Assembly (NCBI RefSeq): GCF_014805625.2
Contig: NW_023998415.1
Coordinates: 25,695,755 to 25,759,754, forward strand
Direction of reading: 5' to 3'
Length of the DNA: 64,000 nucleotides
Origin: Glossina fuscipes
Lineage: Eukaryota; Arthropoda; Insecta; Diptera; Glossinidae
Within the stretch, counting starts at the first letter, position 1; every line of letters begins with the position of its first letter. Below are positions 39,192-50,853 of this stretch, piece by piece. The notes beneath the pieces were generated by a model. It was not told the DNA's origin. It did no database searches and saw only the letters and a list, made by a program, of their open reading frames with translations. The translations under genes were made by a program, and so were the position numbers.

Positions 39192-39432
39192 CATTGATTT
39201 CTCACCTCATTCTTACAACAAATACTTTACATTTTATGCTTATATATAAACTAAGAAGAAGAAAACACTGCAATTTTATTTTTAATACTCATATATGCAT
39301 AAACAAAAATAGAAAAATTCTATTCGACTGCGGCCAATTTTTTTGTATTCATCACTGTTATCAAACGAATAAAAAAAAGGGGGAAACTAAACTTGCATAC
39401 TCTGCAATATTATGCGCACGCAGTTGATTTTT

Positions 39433-39570
39433 ATGCCTATCGGCGGAGGATGAGGGATATATTCATTTTGTCAAAACGTTTGCAATGGCCAAAAGGAAGT
39501 ACCGGAGACTGCCCAAGGTATATATCTTCTTGATCACCATCAAATTCTTAATCCTCCAGGGGAGCATGGA
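39433..39570 (-). repeat. Dispersed repeat family R fragment, inverted
   Basis: It reads GGATGAGGGATATATTCATT, TTGTCAAAACGTTTGCAA, AAAGGAAGTACCGGAGACTG and TATATATCTTCTTGATCACC. This is the reverse complement of the R end seen at 37920-38045 and 55590-55715. It starts exactly where duplication copy A ends. Confidence 0.6.
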
Positions 39571-41334
39571 TCATCACTATAAGTAGAAAAAAACCCTATA
39601 TTTAAATGAAGAGTAGGATTGACGGGAACCCATAACTGTAACGACGACATTTCTCGTAGCGGATTCGGTTCGCTTATAAATATATGCATCGTTGATCTCT
39701 ATGTCGAATAAGTGTTGTCAAACTGGCACGCCATTGATCTTTTAAAGAAACGTATTTGTGGGATAGGAGCACATCGGCGGTCAAATCAACTGCTATGGAG
39801 TCGGCCATTTTATCTAAAAATGATTTATTCAGACATAAGCTACTAACACTTTCCAGGTCTTCGGAGTGTACGGTGGACGACTCATAAGGCATCGCGTCTT
39901 AATACCTTTTCGATGCTTCGTTGAAAACTTGAAACCCTATAATTTCAATGATTATATGGCCAAACGATCGGGCAAATCTTTTTGAGATATCAACCATTTA
40001 AGAAGAGCGTGGCGTGTGATTACTTCAAATACATATACTCATGCCATGTCAAGCACTGAACAATTTAATTGTAAGGTGAGCTACTAAGCTTTCTTGTTCT
40101 GAGATGGAATAATTTTTTTGAGCGCTATTGGTCTTATGTGACATAAAAGCAATTGGAACTTCTTCTCAGTTTTCATGCCTTTGAGCCTACCAGTTTTCAT
40201 GCCGTTACCTACACCGAACCGACTTGAGCCACATTGAACTGAAAAGTGGCAAATGGAATCCAGGTTAAATAACAGAGTCGAAGAGTGTAACTATTCTTTA
40301 AGCTCTTCAAACGGGAGTTTAGCGTTACATAATCTAAACGGTCTTGTCACAAATTTATATAATAGGCAACCAGGCACTGTGAAGACTGCCTTTTACATCA
40401 AAGCCCGCGATAAATCTTGCCTCTAGTATTAGCGGCGAAATGCTTAATACGTTTATTATTATGTGTTTGCTTATCAATGGCATAAGAAGTTAGGGAAGTC
40501 TTTGTTTGTGAAGAAAGATATTCTTTTACAAAAAAAATCTTAGAAGATATCAAAGAATCGAGCAAAATCAGTTCCTAGATACAAATTATGTTGCGGAGTG
40601 GGAAATATCGAAAGAGTAATGATGTTGACTTTGGCGCTAACTGTCAGGTCAGTGTTTATACAGCCTGCTGCAGCTGTTTCCAAAGATTCATGAAACTTTT
40701 CCCAAGAATATTTGTTTTCTTGAAGGAACGTTTTCATCTAATCTAGAGCAAATCACGAAGTGAACACACTGGTGTCTAGCACACCTACTACATCTTGCGA
40801 AACTGTCTTAATAATTATCTTAATAGTGGTCAAATATGATTTTAATGAACATCGAAAAGAACTACAGAACAAAATTGTCCACTGTCGGGTGTTGGATCTT
40901 TTAGGCGTTTGTAAATTAAAGGAGGAGATCAATATTATTGAAAAGTCTGGGTGACTTGCAAAACCGCGTTTTGTTCCCTAAATAGTATTCTGAAACGTCG
41001 CGGCAAGCCTCGTGATCACCTGAGTTCGGCAAAGAACATTATTACCCGACAGCCGTTCGCATAAATTTCCACTTCAAATGCCGACCATAGATGACGTTGA
41101 ATACTTGGTATGGGTTCATATCGTTATGTGTCTGACTGAAGGTGGTCTACACTGTATCTGAGAAGAAGCGGCGTGAACATGCAAATTATAAGAATTGGGA
41201 TGATGTCAAGATGTATTTATTTTCATAATGACCAATTGAGGTCTAATAATTTCGCTAATGAGCGACTGTAGCATTGATAAAGGTACGCTGCCAACAGATA
41301 ATTGCAATTGCGGAGCGGTTGGTTTTGTTTTAAG
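39571..41334. other. Unique spacer between the two tRNA duplicates
   Basis: Not part of the duplicated unit. Minus-strand frames at 39674-39892 (contains LDKMADSIAVDLTADVLLSH) and 40540-40737 (MKTFLQENKYSWEKFHESLE) have balanced composition and lie on the same strand as the RING-like fragment. They could be remnants of one decayed gene, but I recognise neither and the frames are interrupted between them. Confidence 0.35.
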
Positions 41335-41532
41335 TTAATCATTTAAATCAGATTTTTGCATAAGCACTGTAAGGCACCCGTTAAGAAATACATGATTGCA
41401 TGAAGTAGAAGCAAGTACTTCATGGCCTTGGTACTCCCCTAAACATAAGGCGCACTGTGTAGTACAACTGTTAACTATATCATTAACTATAGCATTAAGA
41501 ACTTTTTCGGAACGCGATGTCATATAGGCCAC
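41335..41532 (-). pseudogene. RING-finger-like fragment, incomplete, copy B
   Basis: A 65-codon minus-strand frame contains CALCLGEYQGHEVLASTS followed by CNHVFLNGCL. The spacing fits the first part of a RING zinc finger (C-x2-C, then C-x-H, then C). The second histidine of the expected 'HVFHxxC' is Leu, and the frame ends at a stop just before the last Cys-x2-Cys pair should occur. The reading after the stop resumes as LKTKPTAPQ, as would follow such a pair. No upstream exon is visible. RING proteins are usually ubiquitin ligases. Here the missing metal ligands and the stop suggest a pseudogene or a single decayed exon. Confidence 0.4.
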
Positions 41533-42152
41533 ACTATCTTTTGTAACGCAGTAATATCAAAACGAAACAGAGGGGACGTATAAGTGATTGGTTGTATCCA
41601 TCATATGTTAGCAAAGTGAAGCAATGTGCGAAGAACAGGATTAGCAATTTTGAAAAGCTAAAACAGGACAATAATACCCCACGTATTCTAAGACGTTTTC
41701 AAGACAATAATTTGTAATATGTGTTGTATTCCTACATGTTCTGTTGGTATTATTAGTGAATTCCAAAAAAAAAAGAAATGCTCAAAGGAACTAAATCATT
41801 GCTAGAAAAAAAACATATTCTTGAACAATCAGAACAAAGGCCCCGGCGAGATTCGAACTCACGATCTCCTGTTTACTAGACAGGCGCTTTAACCAACTAA
41901 GCCACGGCGCCCGTTGGTTCATCACCTCATTCTTACAACAAATACTTTACAATTTATGCTTATATATAAACCAAGAAGAAGAAAACACTGCAATTTTATT
42001 TTTAATAGTCATATACGCATAAACAAAAATAGAAAAATTCTAATCGACTGCGGCCAATTTTTTTGTATTCATCACTGTTATCAAACGAATAAAAAAAAGG
42101 AGGAAACTAAACTTGCATACTCTACAATATTATGCGAACGCAGTTGATTTTT
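41431..42152. repeat. tRNA-Thr duplication unit, copy B
   Basis: Direct repeat of 38741-39432, with the tRNA genes offset by 2720 bases. It includes part of the RING-like fragment, the GAGGGGACGTATAAGTGATTG segment, the terminator tract, the tRNA and about 240 bases upstream of the tRNA. The right edge continues into family R sequence (CTCTTTTTTAAGAATAAAAG). Confidence 0.85.
41838..41911 (-). tRNA. tRNA-Thr (anticodon AGU), copy B
   Basis: Identical over all 74 bases to copies A and C: anticodon AGT, intact A and B boxes, and U73. A T8 tract follows about 24 bases downstream, as in copy A. Both flanks are shared with copy A at about 95 percent identity by eye. Perfect identity of the tRNA against changed flanks points to selection or gene conversion acting on the tRNA. 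Confidence 0.97.
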
Positions 42153-42359
42153 TCTCTTTTTTAAGAATAAAAGCAACCATTATCATGTGACTTGCAGTTG
42201 GTGCGTAATAGTTTGAATATCCAAGAAGCCGAGATGTTTTCAATTTATGTTGTACGGTTGACGTGTTCTTTTGCCGACTTGGTCCATGTTCAATATTAAC
42301 CTGGGTTCGAGATATTTTTGTGATATTTGAAGCAGATATTTCCGGGACCATGCTTACAA

Positions 42360-42505
42360 CAGCAATTAACAGATAGATCGGTTTAGAGTTTAATGCTATT
42401 CGAGGACATATATTCTTTATGGAACCTCTGACGCTTCCATCTAAATGATGTAAACATTATGATAAAAGGAATATGCTCCTCACCCTTCGCTGATTGGTAC
42501 AAAAG
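42360..42505 (+). repeat. Dispersed repeat family R, end fragment
   Basis: It reads ATCGGTTTAGAGTTTAATG, then GGACATATATTCTTTATGG, CCTCTGACGCTTCCATCT and CACCCTTCGCTGATTGGTAC. This is the same terminal segment as at 37915-38045. Together with the R-like start at about 42140 it brackets a damaged R copy following tRNA unit B. Confidence 0.55.
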
Positions 42506-44947
42506 AAGGAAACAATAATTATACTACGCCATTGCGAAATGCTTCACGCATATGTAAAGGAATCGCCAAATACGGATGTCTGATTTTTTTAAAAGGTCAT
42601 CGACTGATTTTGAAATAAATAAATTTTTTTTTTAACTTTTACGAGCTTTTAACAGCAGTCGGTAGACAGACGTATGATAGAATCGAGCGACATAGCTAAA
42701 TCGAACTAAGCACCTTACGCTTACATTTTCTGAGATCACAATGACATATTTTTAGATCTAGGAAAAGACGTATCTAGTCTACTCATACCTAGAAGAATGG
42801 AAGTGTGCCTAACCATCAGGTAATAGAAAAAGCATAAAACTTTTGCTTACGAGATAGTGTCAATGTTGCCGATGTCAATTTGCAAGGGCAGTCCTTTGTA
42901 TATTTGGGACAAAGTCTTTGCTTTTCGGAAATAATTTGAAAAAATTTCTTTTTTCTATAGATCCCAAGTCGTCACAATTAATATTTTTGTAAAACACCGG
43001 AACTAATTTCGATTTTCATTGAATAAACGGCATTTTATATACTTCAAACGCATGGGAGCGGAAAAGGGAAGATAGACGATAACGGTTGGCGTTTTCCTAT
43101 AATACTGTGAGTGGGCATCACAAAATGGCCAAATGGATAAGGGTAAGAGTATGTCTCTTGAAATCATTGAAAAGACTTTAAGAAAAATTTCATTCTTTTT
43201 TACTTTGCTAACAGATATAAAGTATATCAGAAATATATATATATATATATATATATCTAACAATCGTTTAAAACATGACATCAATATTTTTAAAAACAAC
43301 ATTTTCTAGTGTCGTTGACAAGTTTTTCATTGACAAGCTTTTATTCTTGTTGTTGTTTTTGTGGTTGTTTAAGAATTGTGTTTCTTACACGTGCTTAATT
43401 GCCGAGGCTATAAATCATTTTAGTTTTTGTGTGGTTTGCTCTTACTTTATACTGATCACAATCGGCATCACGCGCACGTTGTATTTTTAGCCAAAAGAAA
43501 AAAAAAATAAAAGAAACAAAGAGACAAGGTTTTATATAAAATATGGAGCAAGTGCGTTACGACTTCATTAAAACTTTGCTTATATATGAAATGCCGAAAA
43601 AAACGTATTTTGAGAAAGATTAACTGTAAAAACAACAACAGTTAAAACAAGAAAAAAAGCCAAGTTCGAACCAAACAGTTGAAAACGCTGCTCTAATAAA
43701 AACGCTAAGATCGACTGATAAGAGTTTAAATTAAAATTTATTAATAAAAATGAAATTTGTATGAAAACAAGTTAAAACGTTGTACTCGAGCCTGGCTGCC
43801 ACACTACGTCCAATAGTGGTCTTTAAATAGTTTTGTCATAAGAACCTAAAAATTACATTTTGATGTCATATATAGAGGCCATGGTAAGACTTGTTTGGGT
43901 AGAAGTAGGAAACATAGGTGTATGTAGTCCAGACCTTTTGACTGCTTTCTACTGATTTTTATCGCAAAATACTGTGGCTTAGATAAAAAAAGACCTCATG
44001 GACATGAGGCAAGGACATTTATAAGGAAGTGAGTACGAGCAACTATGATTCCATCAAAATATCCCAAATTCAAGAGGTTTAAGCGAATGTTGTCTCAAGA
44101 AATATTAAAAATTAAAAACGTCCTTTACACAGGGAATTTTTGAAAATTAGGTGCTGTATGGAGAGCCGCCATAAAGAGGATCCAATCTAATCAATTTCGA
44201 ATGGGTTGCATCTTGGAGCCAAGCTATGCCAGCATCTTAAATTGCGTTAAAATTTTTTGATAGCTGCAACCTGTGCACCGAACGACAACATAAGTGGATA
44301 GTCGTCAGACGGAGCCATCGAGTGATAAGGTTGCAAGTGCAGCCGAACCATCCAAACCAAGGTATCTCGAAAATTTCATCGAAAAATCCAAGATGGACTA
44401 AGATCAATTCAGAAAGTGTTTCTGAGTTACTGGCGTAATGAAAATTAAATCTATCTCAATCATCTCTCTAAGTGTTCCATATAGCCATACAAGCTTAATA
44501 TTCGCTTACCAGAATTACTGTAGGGTACAATAAACGAATAGATATTGAGATATGCGTATATATATGAGTGCAGGTAACAATGTGAATGTGATTATATGTT
44601 TTTGAAAAATTATTATTGAAATTTTACGATAAGAATAGATATACATATGTATGAATTGTATAAGCCGTTAATCATATTTGATAGCGTTTGCATGTATTGA
44701 CAGATCTATCAGAGATGTAATTTATCAATTAATCATATTTCCTCTCCTCATCTACAAGCACCTAATTGCACATACAGTATAGAAATATTTTTGCATATAT
44801 TTTTAATGTCAAACAATATTCGATAAATTGAGATTTTTTTGAAATTCTAAAGTGATATCGGAATAAACTGTTCACGTTTTATTACTTTATTAGCGTAGTT
44901 TTCTATATACAACACCCTAAAACTTAAATGACGGCAAGCGTTTGCTA
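42506..44947. other. AT-rich non-coding DNA
   Basis: Contains (AT)n at 43233-43256. The frames at 43003-43490 overlap the microsatellite or are Leu/Phe-rich without a domain. No gene is supported. Confidence 0.5.
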
Positions 44948-45762
44948 TGTGGATGCTTGCATTTATTTTGATCAGCGATATGTATTTGCGAAAATAATAG
45001 AGTAATGTGAAGTATCGGTATACATAACGATTAGATTCGATGATTTGGAACGCTCTCTATACAAAATAACATTTTCCCAGTTAGTATTATTGAGTTATTC
45101 AGTGTATATAGGCGCTAATCATGGAGCGCTCAAAATTGCATTGTCTAGCTTGAAGAAGTCTACAAACAGTTTCAGAAGCTTAAGTGCTCTGTCATACTCG
45201 AATTTGTCGGTTGCGGTTTCAACAGTTTTGAAAGTGGTGGTGGAAAGTGGTTAAATCTCAATGACAAAGAATGCCCTAGACGATCATAAAAGTTGGAAGA
45301 CAAACTCTGAAAGAACTTTTAAACAGCTGAGCACTTGGCGAATCAACTATTTCTAGATGTTTACATGCGATGTGAAAGATTCAAAGGAAGGAACGGGAAG
45401 GGGAGTACGATGCAAATTGACTGAAAATTTCATTTCGGTCACACATTGCAAGACTTGTCAAGGATACGTTGTTGCAACTCGAATGGAAAGTTCAGCCGCC
45501 CCCAGCGTACTAACCAGACATAGCACTTAATCAGACCGGTGCTGCATGACTTGGCTGGCACGTGGTCTCGAAATGCTGAGCAACGGCGAAAATGCGTCGA
45601 CGGATGGATCGCTGCCAAATCAATATCGTTCCCATCGTAACAGATGGGAAAAAGTTGTAGAAAATGACGGCATATATTTTGACAAACATATATGCTGCCG
45701 ATTTGTTTTCAAAAATGCCTTTTTCAAGTGAAAAAATAGCTAATATTTATGCAAGCGCCTAA
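44948..45762 (+). mobile_element. mariner element M4, dead
   Basis: The left end (44951-44974, GGATGCTTGCATTTATTTTG) is nearly the terminal repeat of M3. The right end reads, in reverse complement, TTAGGCGCTTGCAT, and TA dinucleotides abut both ends (44946-44947, 45763-45764). Inside are STISRCLHAM and KIQRK (about 45342-45395, DNA-binding half), then VKDTLLQLEWKVQPPPAY and PDIA (about 45455-45530). The frame at 45546-45731 contains RNRWEKVVENDGIYFD, the mariner C-terminal signature. Stops and frameshifts lie between blocks, and most of the catalytic core is gone. Total about 0.8 kb. Confidence 0.85.
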
Positions 45763-45763
45763 T

Positions 45764-46020
45764 ATGTACATGTATTTGTACATATGCCGTGAGTCTCATT
45801 AATATTGGCTTTTTTTCGGTGAAAAAAGAAATAAACGCTTATTGAATCTAGCCCGTTGTCCAAATATAATAATTTATTTTACTATTTTGTACTACTAGGG
45901 AATCAATGCATATTAAAATACAAAATAGAAAAAAGAAGAAACAAATCATTATTGCAGTAGACACGAAAACGAAAGATATTGAACACCTCAAAAAAAAAAA
46001 AATAATAATAATAAATAGCA
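45764..46020. other. AT-rich spacer
   Basis: Contains an A run and an (ATA)n tract near 45992-46016. No gene is visible. Confidence 0.5.
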
Positions 46021-46215
46021 TCATTAATATAAGGTTTTTATGCCCGCCACTGTAAGAGGGGAATATACTCATTTTGCGTTTTGTGTTCATAGTGAATGTA
46101 ACCCCTAAACGAAAGCGTCCGAGACCCTTTCAAATATACATAATCTTGATCAGCGTGGTCAGCGTCTGAATTGATTAAGCGATGTCTATCCGTCCCTGTA
46201 TCTGTGTGGTGTTTA
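46021..46215 (-). repeat. Dispersed repeat family R, inverted fragment
   Basis: In order: TTTTTATGCCCGCCACTGTA, GAATATACTCATTTTGCG, CGTCCGAGACCCTTTCAAAT, ATACATAATCTTGATCAGCG, then TTAAGCGATGTCTATCCGTC. This is the reverse orientation of the R terminus, with the TTGATCAGCRTG core. Confidence 0.55.
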
Positions 46216-49200
46216 TTTTTGGCGCTCTCCTGGTAAGACATCGACTTCAAGTTTGGCAGAAACATTGGAACTTTCTGCTCGCATGTTGGTTAGAGCAGAA
46301 TCTCGTTGTTGGTTTTTGTTCGTTACTCTGAAATTATAAAAGTTAGAAGGCTAAAATTTTCCATATTTCCTTAACGAAGCACTCTACCCTTTACGTGCAA
46401 AAATGAAAAAAGTCGGCCATGTCCACACACATTTACAAATGCTAAATTTAATTTTCTTTTGCACCTTTTTGCGGTTTTATGCTTGTTTATCATAACCCAA
46501 ACAAAACAGAATGTTTACAACCATTTTGTGCATTCCTCCAGCGAAAATATACTATCTGACTAAAAATGGGTCCATTCTGAAATGAATATGGTAGACACTA
46601 CGATTAATTTTTTCTTAATAATACCAGTGATATGGCGGCTACCAAATGAAATAACTTGGGCAATGGAATGCGGAAAGCATAGTGGTGGGCATGCGAGTTT
46701 CGACCCCCGCCGAACATAATTTTCTTACTTGTTTTTATAAAACGAAGAATAGTAGGTCATGAATAGGAAAGACTGCTTTGCAATTTTTTACTTGTGAACT
46801 CATTGTTTACTTTGTTCGTTGAAAAATATTCTAATCGACTTAATTGTCAAACATTGCTTAGAAAATCAAAGTATGTTATAGAAAATCGGTTATTCAAGCG
46901 CTTTTATGTCATGTACGGGAAAAACTACTTTGCAAGAAAAACACTCAACAATTTGTTGCTTAGCTTAATCATTTGAAAATATTATCATTGCTTTATTTGT
47001 CAAACATCGTTTATAAAATGGGAATATTTCGTAGAAAAATCAGTTATTCAATATTGTTCGTATAAGATTGATTGTGTGTGGAAAAGTGCGTGAAACATTA
47101 CTTTTTCTTTTTAATTTCGCTTAAGCATATACTTCCCGAATTAGTTTTCAGCAAACATTTATTTTATTCATATTGTCAGGTAAATCAGGCGAGGCTACTG
47201 AGAGCATCCTGCATCTGGAAACAAAAAAAGCATTAATTTATTGTCTTTAGTCCTTGGTTTTTCTCGATGACTACAATCTGAATCATTCGAGTCCGATGTC
47301 CCTATTGTTTTCATTAAATCGAAATTTTAACGCATGCCTTCGATTAAATACGTTTAAAGGTCTCGTGTAAGTTGAAAAATTTCGTGATTGCTGCAATTCC
47401 ATTTTTCAATTTATTTTACAATCAACTTAGTGCGGTGTCAGCGGAGCAAGTCAACTAACTGTTCATGGAAGTGATTGCGGCTTAAAACCTGAATCTCCAT
47501 TTAAATACATATCAGGTAAGACAAACACCACCATAAAAAGGGCAACGCTTTGCAAGGATTCAATTAAGGCGTAAAATGAACGTAAATCGATATGTGATAA
47601 AGTGTAAAACAGTCTAGAATATTCCAATGATGAAATAAGCCGAGTGCGAGAGTTCGCAAATACATACTACACAGAAGCATCTGAACGACAGAAACTTTAT
47701 AAACAAAGCAACAACACTTCGTGAATTAAAGGTGTTATTTCTTCCCTCTCGCTATGGTGTGCGTTTATTCTTTACCATTGTCGACTAAGCTGTTCAAACA
47801 GACATTAACAAGCCGATAAATATTGGAGAAAATATGACATACGCCAGATAAAAAACTCACATCATTGAAAAACTTTGAAGTAGACCGATAAAGAGGGATT
47901 TCATAATCGATTAAATGGATGATATAGCATATGCAGTATTTAAAGAAAGTCAGGAGACTGTGCCTGCCTTCGGTTCACACCGATTAAAGCGTAGCTACGG
48001 GAAGCCGGGGATCACAAGGTCGGTTCAAGCTATGGCAGCCGAGCTCTATAGGTAAGGTGAGGACTCGGAAGTTGTCAAAGGAGTCGAAGCAAAAATAAGT
48101 TATACAACCTTTTCAATCGAACCCTATACAAAGAACACATCTCAAACGACTTCCGAGAAATGCAAATGAAGAACCGGTGAAGCAGTGAAACCCTAAACAT
48201 CCCTTATGCATTATTGCCAGACGTTTATCGAGACGCGCGAAAAATAAAAATAACTTTAACAACTTTTAGAACAATTTCCGAGGTCTGGTGTGACTCTTTG
48301 CTATTAAAAATTCTGCAACAAATTCTGCTCTCTCCAACCCTTCGGAAAGCTGTGCCTAGTAAATAAGTGAATTATTTAGCTTCCATTTGAGAAAGTTGCA
48401 CTTACTGTTTATGCTACTTTTCATTCCTTTTCAAAAATACCTTTAAACTTTTTTTTTTAAGATATTAAGTTTGGTTTTTGCGTCTCCGTTAATAATTTCC
48501 ATTCCGGGGTTGCTCCCTGATTAATGGCAAGCCTTTCCTGAGAACAGTGTGGGCCATCTTGTTTTCTCCTTTACCGGTTGCGGAGGCGTCAGTACCGTTT
48601 TCTGCAAGTGGTTACCCTTCAACAACTTTGTCCCTCAATATAGGCTTTGATTATCTTGCAGATGCACTGTTGCTCTCTTCGATCAACGCGTCCAATACTA
48701 CTGCTGCCAAATTTTCTTCACATTCTTCCACAATTCCTCTAAATGTATTTTTTGAATATTTTTTTTGTATTTAAAAAAGATTAAATTTCTTGCAACAGTT
48801 CGCTTGTTAAAACTTTACGCCCTCTTCGACTCAAACATCTATAGCGCTGCTCTGTTTTCATACTCAATTGCAAACATTCGTCGGCATTTATTGTATTGGT
48901 GTCAACTTCTTTTTAACTAATTAACTATGTATGACGAATATATGCGTCATAGTCCGTCCATCCGCGTTTGTCGGAATTCCTCATAAAATTTTACCATTAT
49001 GAATGGTAATGTATCAATGTATGTATGTCAGTTTGTCACGTTATTTCATTACATTGCTCATATTACATGACGAGTATACTCGTCGTCGCAACTTAACTAG
49101 TTAATCTGAATGTGGCGAAAATTTGTACAATATAGGTTGTTGTAGGCGGATATTCAAATTCTGCCACCCCTTGGCAGGGAGCATGAAATCCATTTAGTTG

Positions 49201-50110
49201 ATAGATAATTTTTTGCGTCGGATGAGCAATCGACCAATGAAATATATTCTTGTTGACAACTGCATCACATGAATGTAATAAGATTGCAATAATTCTTAGT
49301 TTTATTAAATATTAAAAATTGACCTATAGCCGATGTGATGACGAAATATATGCATGGGAGAACCGAGCGAAGACGCTGACCAGAGGAATCTGTAAAGAAC
49401 AGGAATCACACGAAGTGGAATTGGTTTGCTAGAACAGATTAAAAAAAAAAAAAGAATTCTTCTACAACTTTAAAAAGGTTATCGCTAGCAGACCAGTGAG
49501 CATGAGTTTGAGATGCTACGGTCATTCCAAAACAAAATAGCAAACGAGCTTGAAACGAGTAAATAAAGCGTGACATCGTGAAAATATCGTTCCTGATGTG
49601 AAAGTGTCAAAATGGACGGCACCAACAAACACTTGTAAAAAATTTGAAACGTTTTAAAGAGCGTCGGAAAAGTTTTCAAAAAGTTTTTAGAGGGATTGCG
49701 GACATAGGTGAAGAGAATTGATATCACTAAAATATTGAGGGCTCATCGTGCAATGAAAAGTCGCATCAAGGGGGCGTCTATCTATAGAGTCTAGTAGTTT
49801 ATATATAAAAACGCCTCGGCAACTGTAAAATCATAAAAATAACTATCTCGCCGTTATATCAAAGAAACGCAACTCACAAAAGCTTTATTTTCCTCTATCG
49901 CTTTTCCGTTTTTCCCTCTCCCATTTCCCACCTCATTGTCCCAGGCGCAGTTGGGTTGGAAACTTTATTAATTTATTTTGAAGGGAAAGCATCTTTATTC
50001 ACGTCTTTAAAATTATCCTAAATTTGGTAAGGTAAACATTTTGCATGTTGCCTTTTTCTTATTTATTATAAAACATATTCTCAGCTGACTCTGTAAACAT
50101 GTGTTAAAAT
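46216..50110. other. AT-rich non-coding DNA with one possible coding relic
   Basis: Most of this stretch shows nothing. On the minus strand 48651-48740 reads RGIVEECEENLAAVVLDALI followed by EESNSASAR and a stop. After shifts it continues with SATGKGENKMAHTVLRKGLP. The acidic, non-AT codon use looks like a decayed exon or transposon piece, but I cannot name it. R-like or S-like scraps may be present near 49100-49200. No intact gene. Confidence 0.4.
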
Positions 50111-50112
50111 GT

Positions 50113-50189
50113 GTGTGAAAGTAAGTTCGAAATCAACTAGTAAAAGACATTCACCAACTCCCTTAACAGAACTTTGTTAAGTAGTTACG
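50113..50189 (-). repeat. Left arm of a 0.7-kb-spaced inverted repeat
   Basis: The reverse complement of this arm (CTACTTAACAAAGTTCTGTT, then GGGAGTTGGTGAATGTCTTT, ACTAGTTGATTTCGAACTTA) aligns with 50854-50950, which differs by point changes and a 19-20 base insertion (50881-50899). Confidence 0.6.
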
Positions 50190-50469
50190 AAGGAGATATC
50201 GTTGCTTGGCACAGCACTATTCGGTCCGAACTGGACCGAATAGAGGAATTGACAAGTTTGTTTCCCGAAACTATTTCGAACAATTTTGTGAAATTTGATA
50301 CGACGCTACGATAAACCGGCAACAGAAAATTTACCAATTTTGAGTTTCTAACTTTGCGGCAAACTATAAGCTGCCCCCCATGTTTCCCAATATTACGTGC
50401 TTCTACACGAAAATACATTTCGAATAAGCAAAGGAAACTCGTACTCATCTTTCTGGAACTATTTCTGGC

Positions 50470-50853
50470 AAGCGCTTAACGTGTGCAAGTACAAAAGTAC
50501 TTGCATATGTGCAAGTATGTATGCATGTGCCTTGGAATTTTTTGCTAAACTATATGAGAATTTAACATAGTTCTGAAAAGAGAAGTTTCGAGTTTCTTTA
50601 GATCGTTCCAAAGGTGTTTTCGTATATAATGGATTCACATGATATAGGGAAGTATGGGCGACAGCTTCTAGTTTGGGCGCGATATAGGACTTCAACTTTG
50701 ACTATGTTTCAATAGCGGTTTTATGCTAACATATGATATTTCAGAAAAATTGCTAAGAAAGAAGTTTCGCAAGGTATTTTCATATCGATACATTCATGGA
50801 ACGGATGTTCATCCTAACGAGGTAGGCTTCCAAATCCAACTATATTCTCGATC
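50470..50853. repeat. Diverged satellite-like repeat units
   Basis: Two adjacent segments align by eye. One has GTTCCAAAGGTGTTTTCGTA followed by GGATTCACATGAT (about 50606-50644). The other has GCAAGGTATTTTCATATCG followed by ATACATTCATGGA (about 50769-50802). Each is preceded by GAAGTTTCG and GCTAA-ATATGA motifs. Related units occur at 56085-56125. Unit length is roughly 150-180 bases. Confidence 0.45.

Larger units (their letters stand above)
38741..39432. repeat. tRNA-Thr duplication unit, copy A
   Basis: It aligns from end to end with 41431-42152. The 80 or so bases next to the tRNA 3' end differ at three positions. The outer left part, where the RING-like fragment lies, is more diverged and lacks a short stretch present in copy B. 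The right edge, at CGCAGTTGATTT, coincides with a motif of repeat family R. Confidence 0.85.

Noticed and set aside
46660..46735. tRNA-like or tRNA-derived SINE (GCGAGTTTCGACCCCCGCC followed by a T-rich tail)
   Set aside because: The B-box resemblance needs an extra base, no matching A box at proper distance and no cloverleaf could be drawn.
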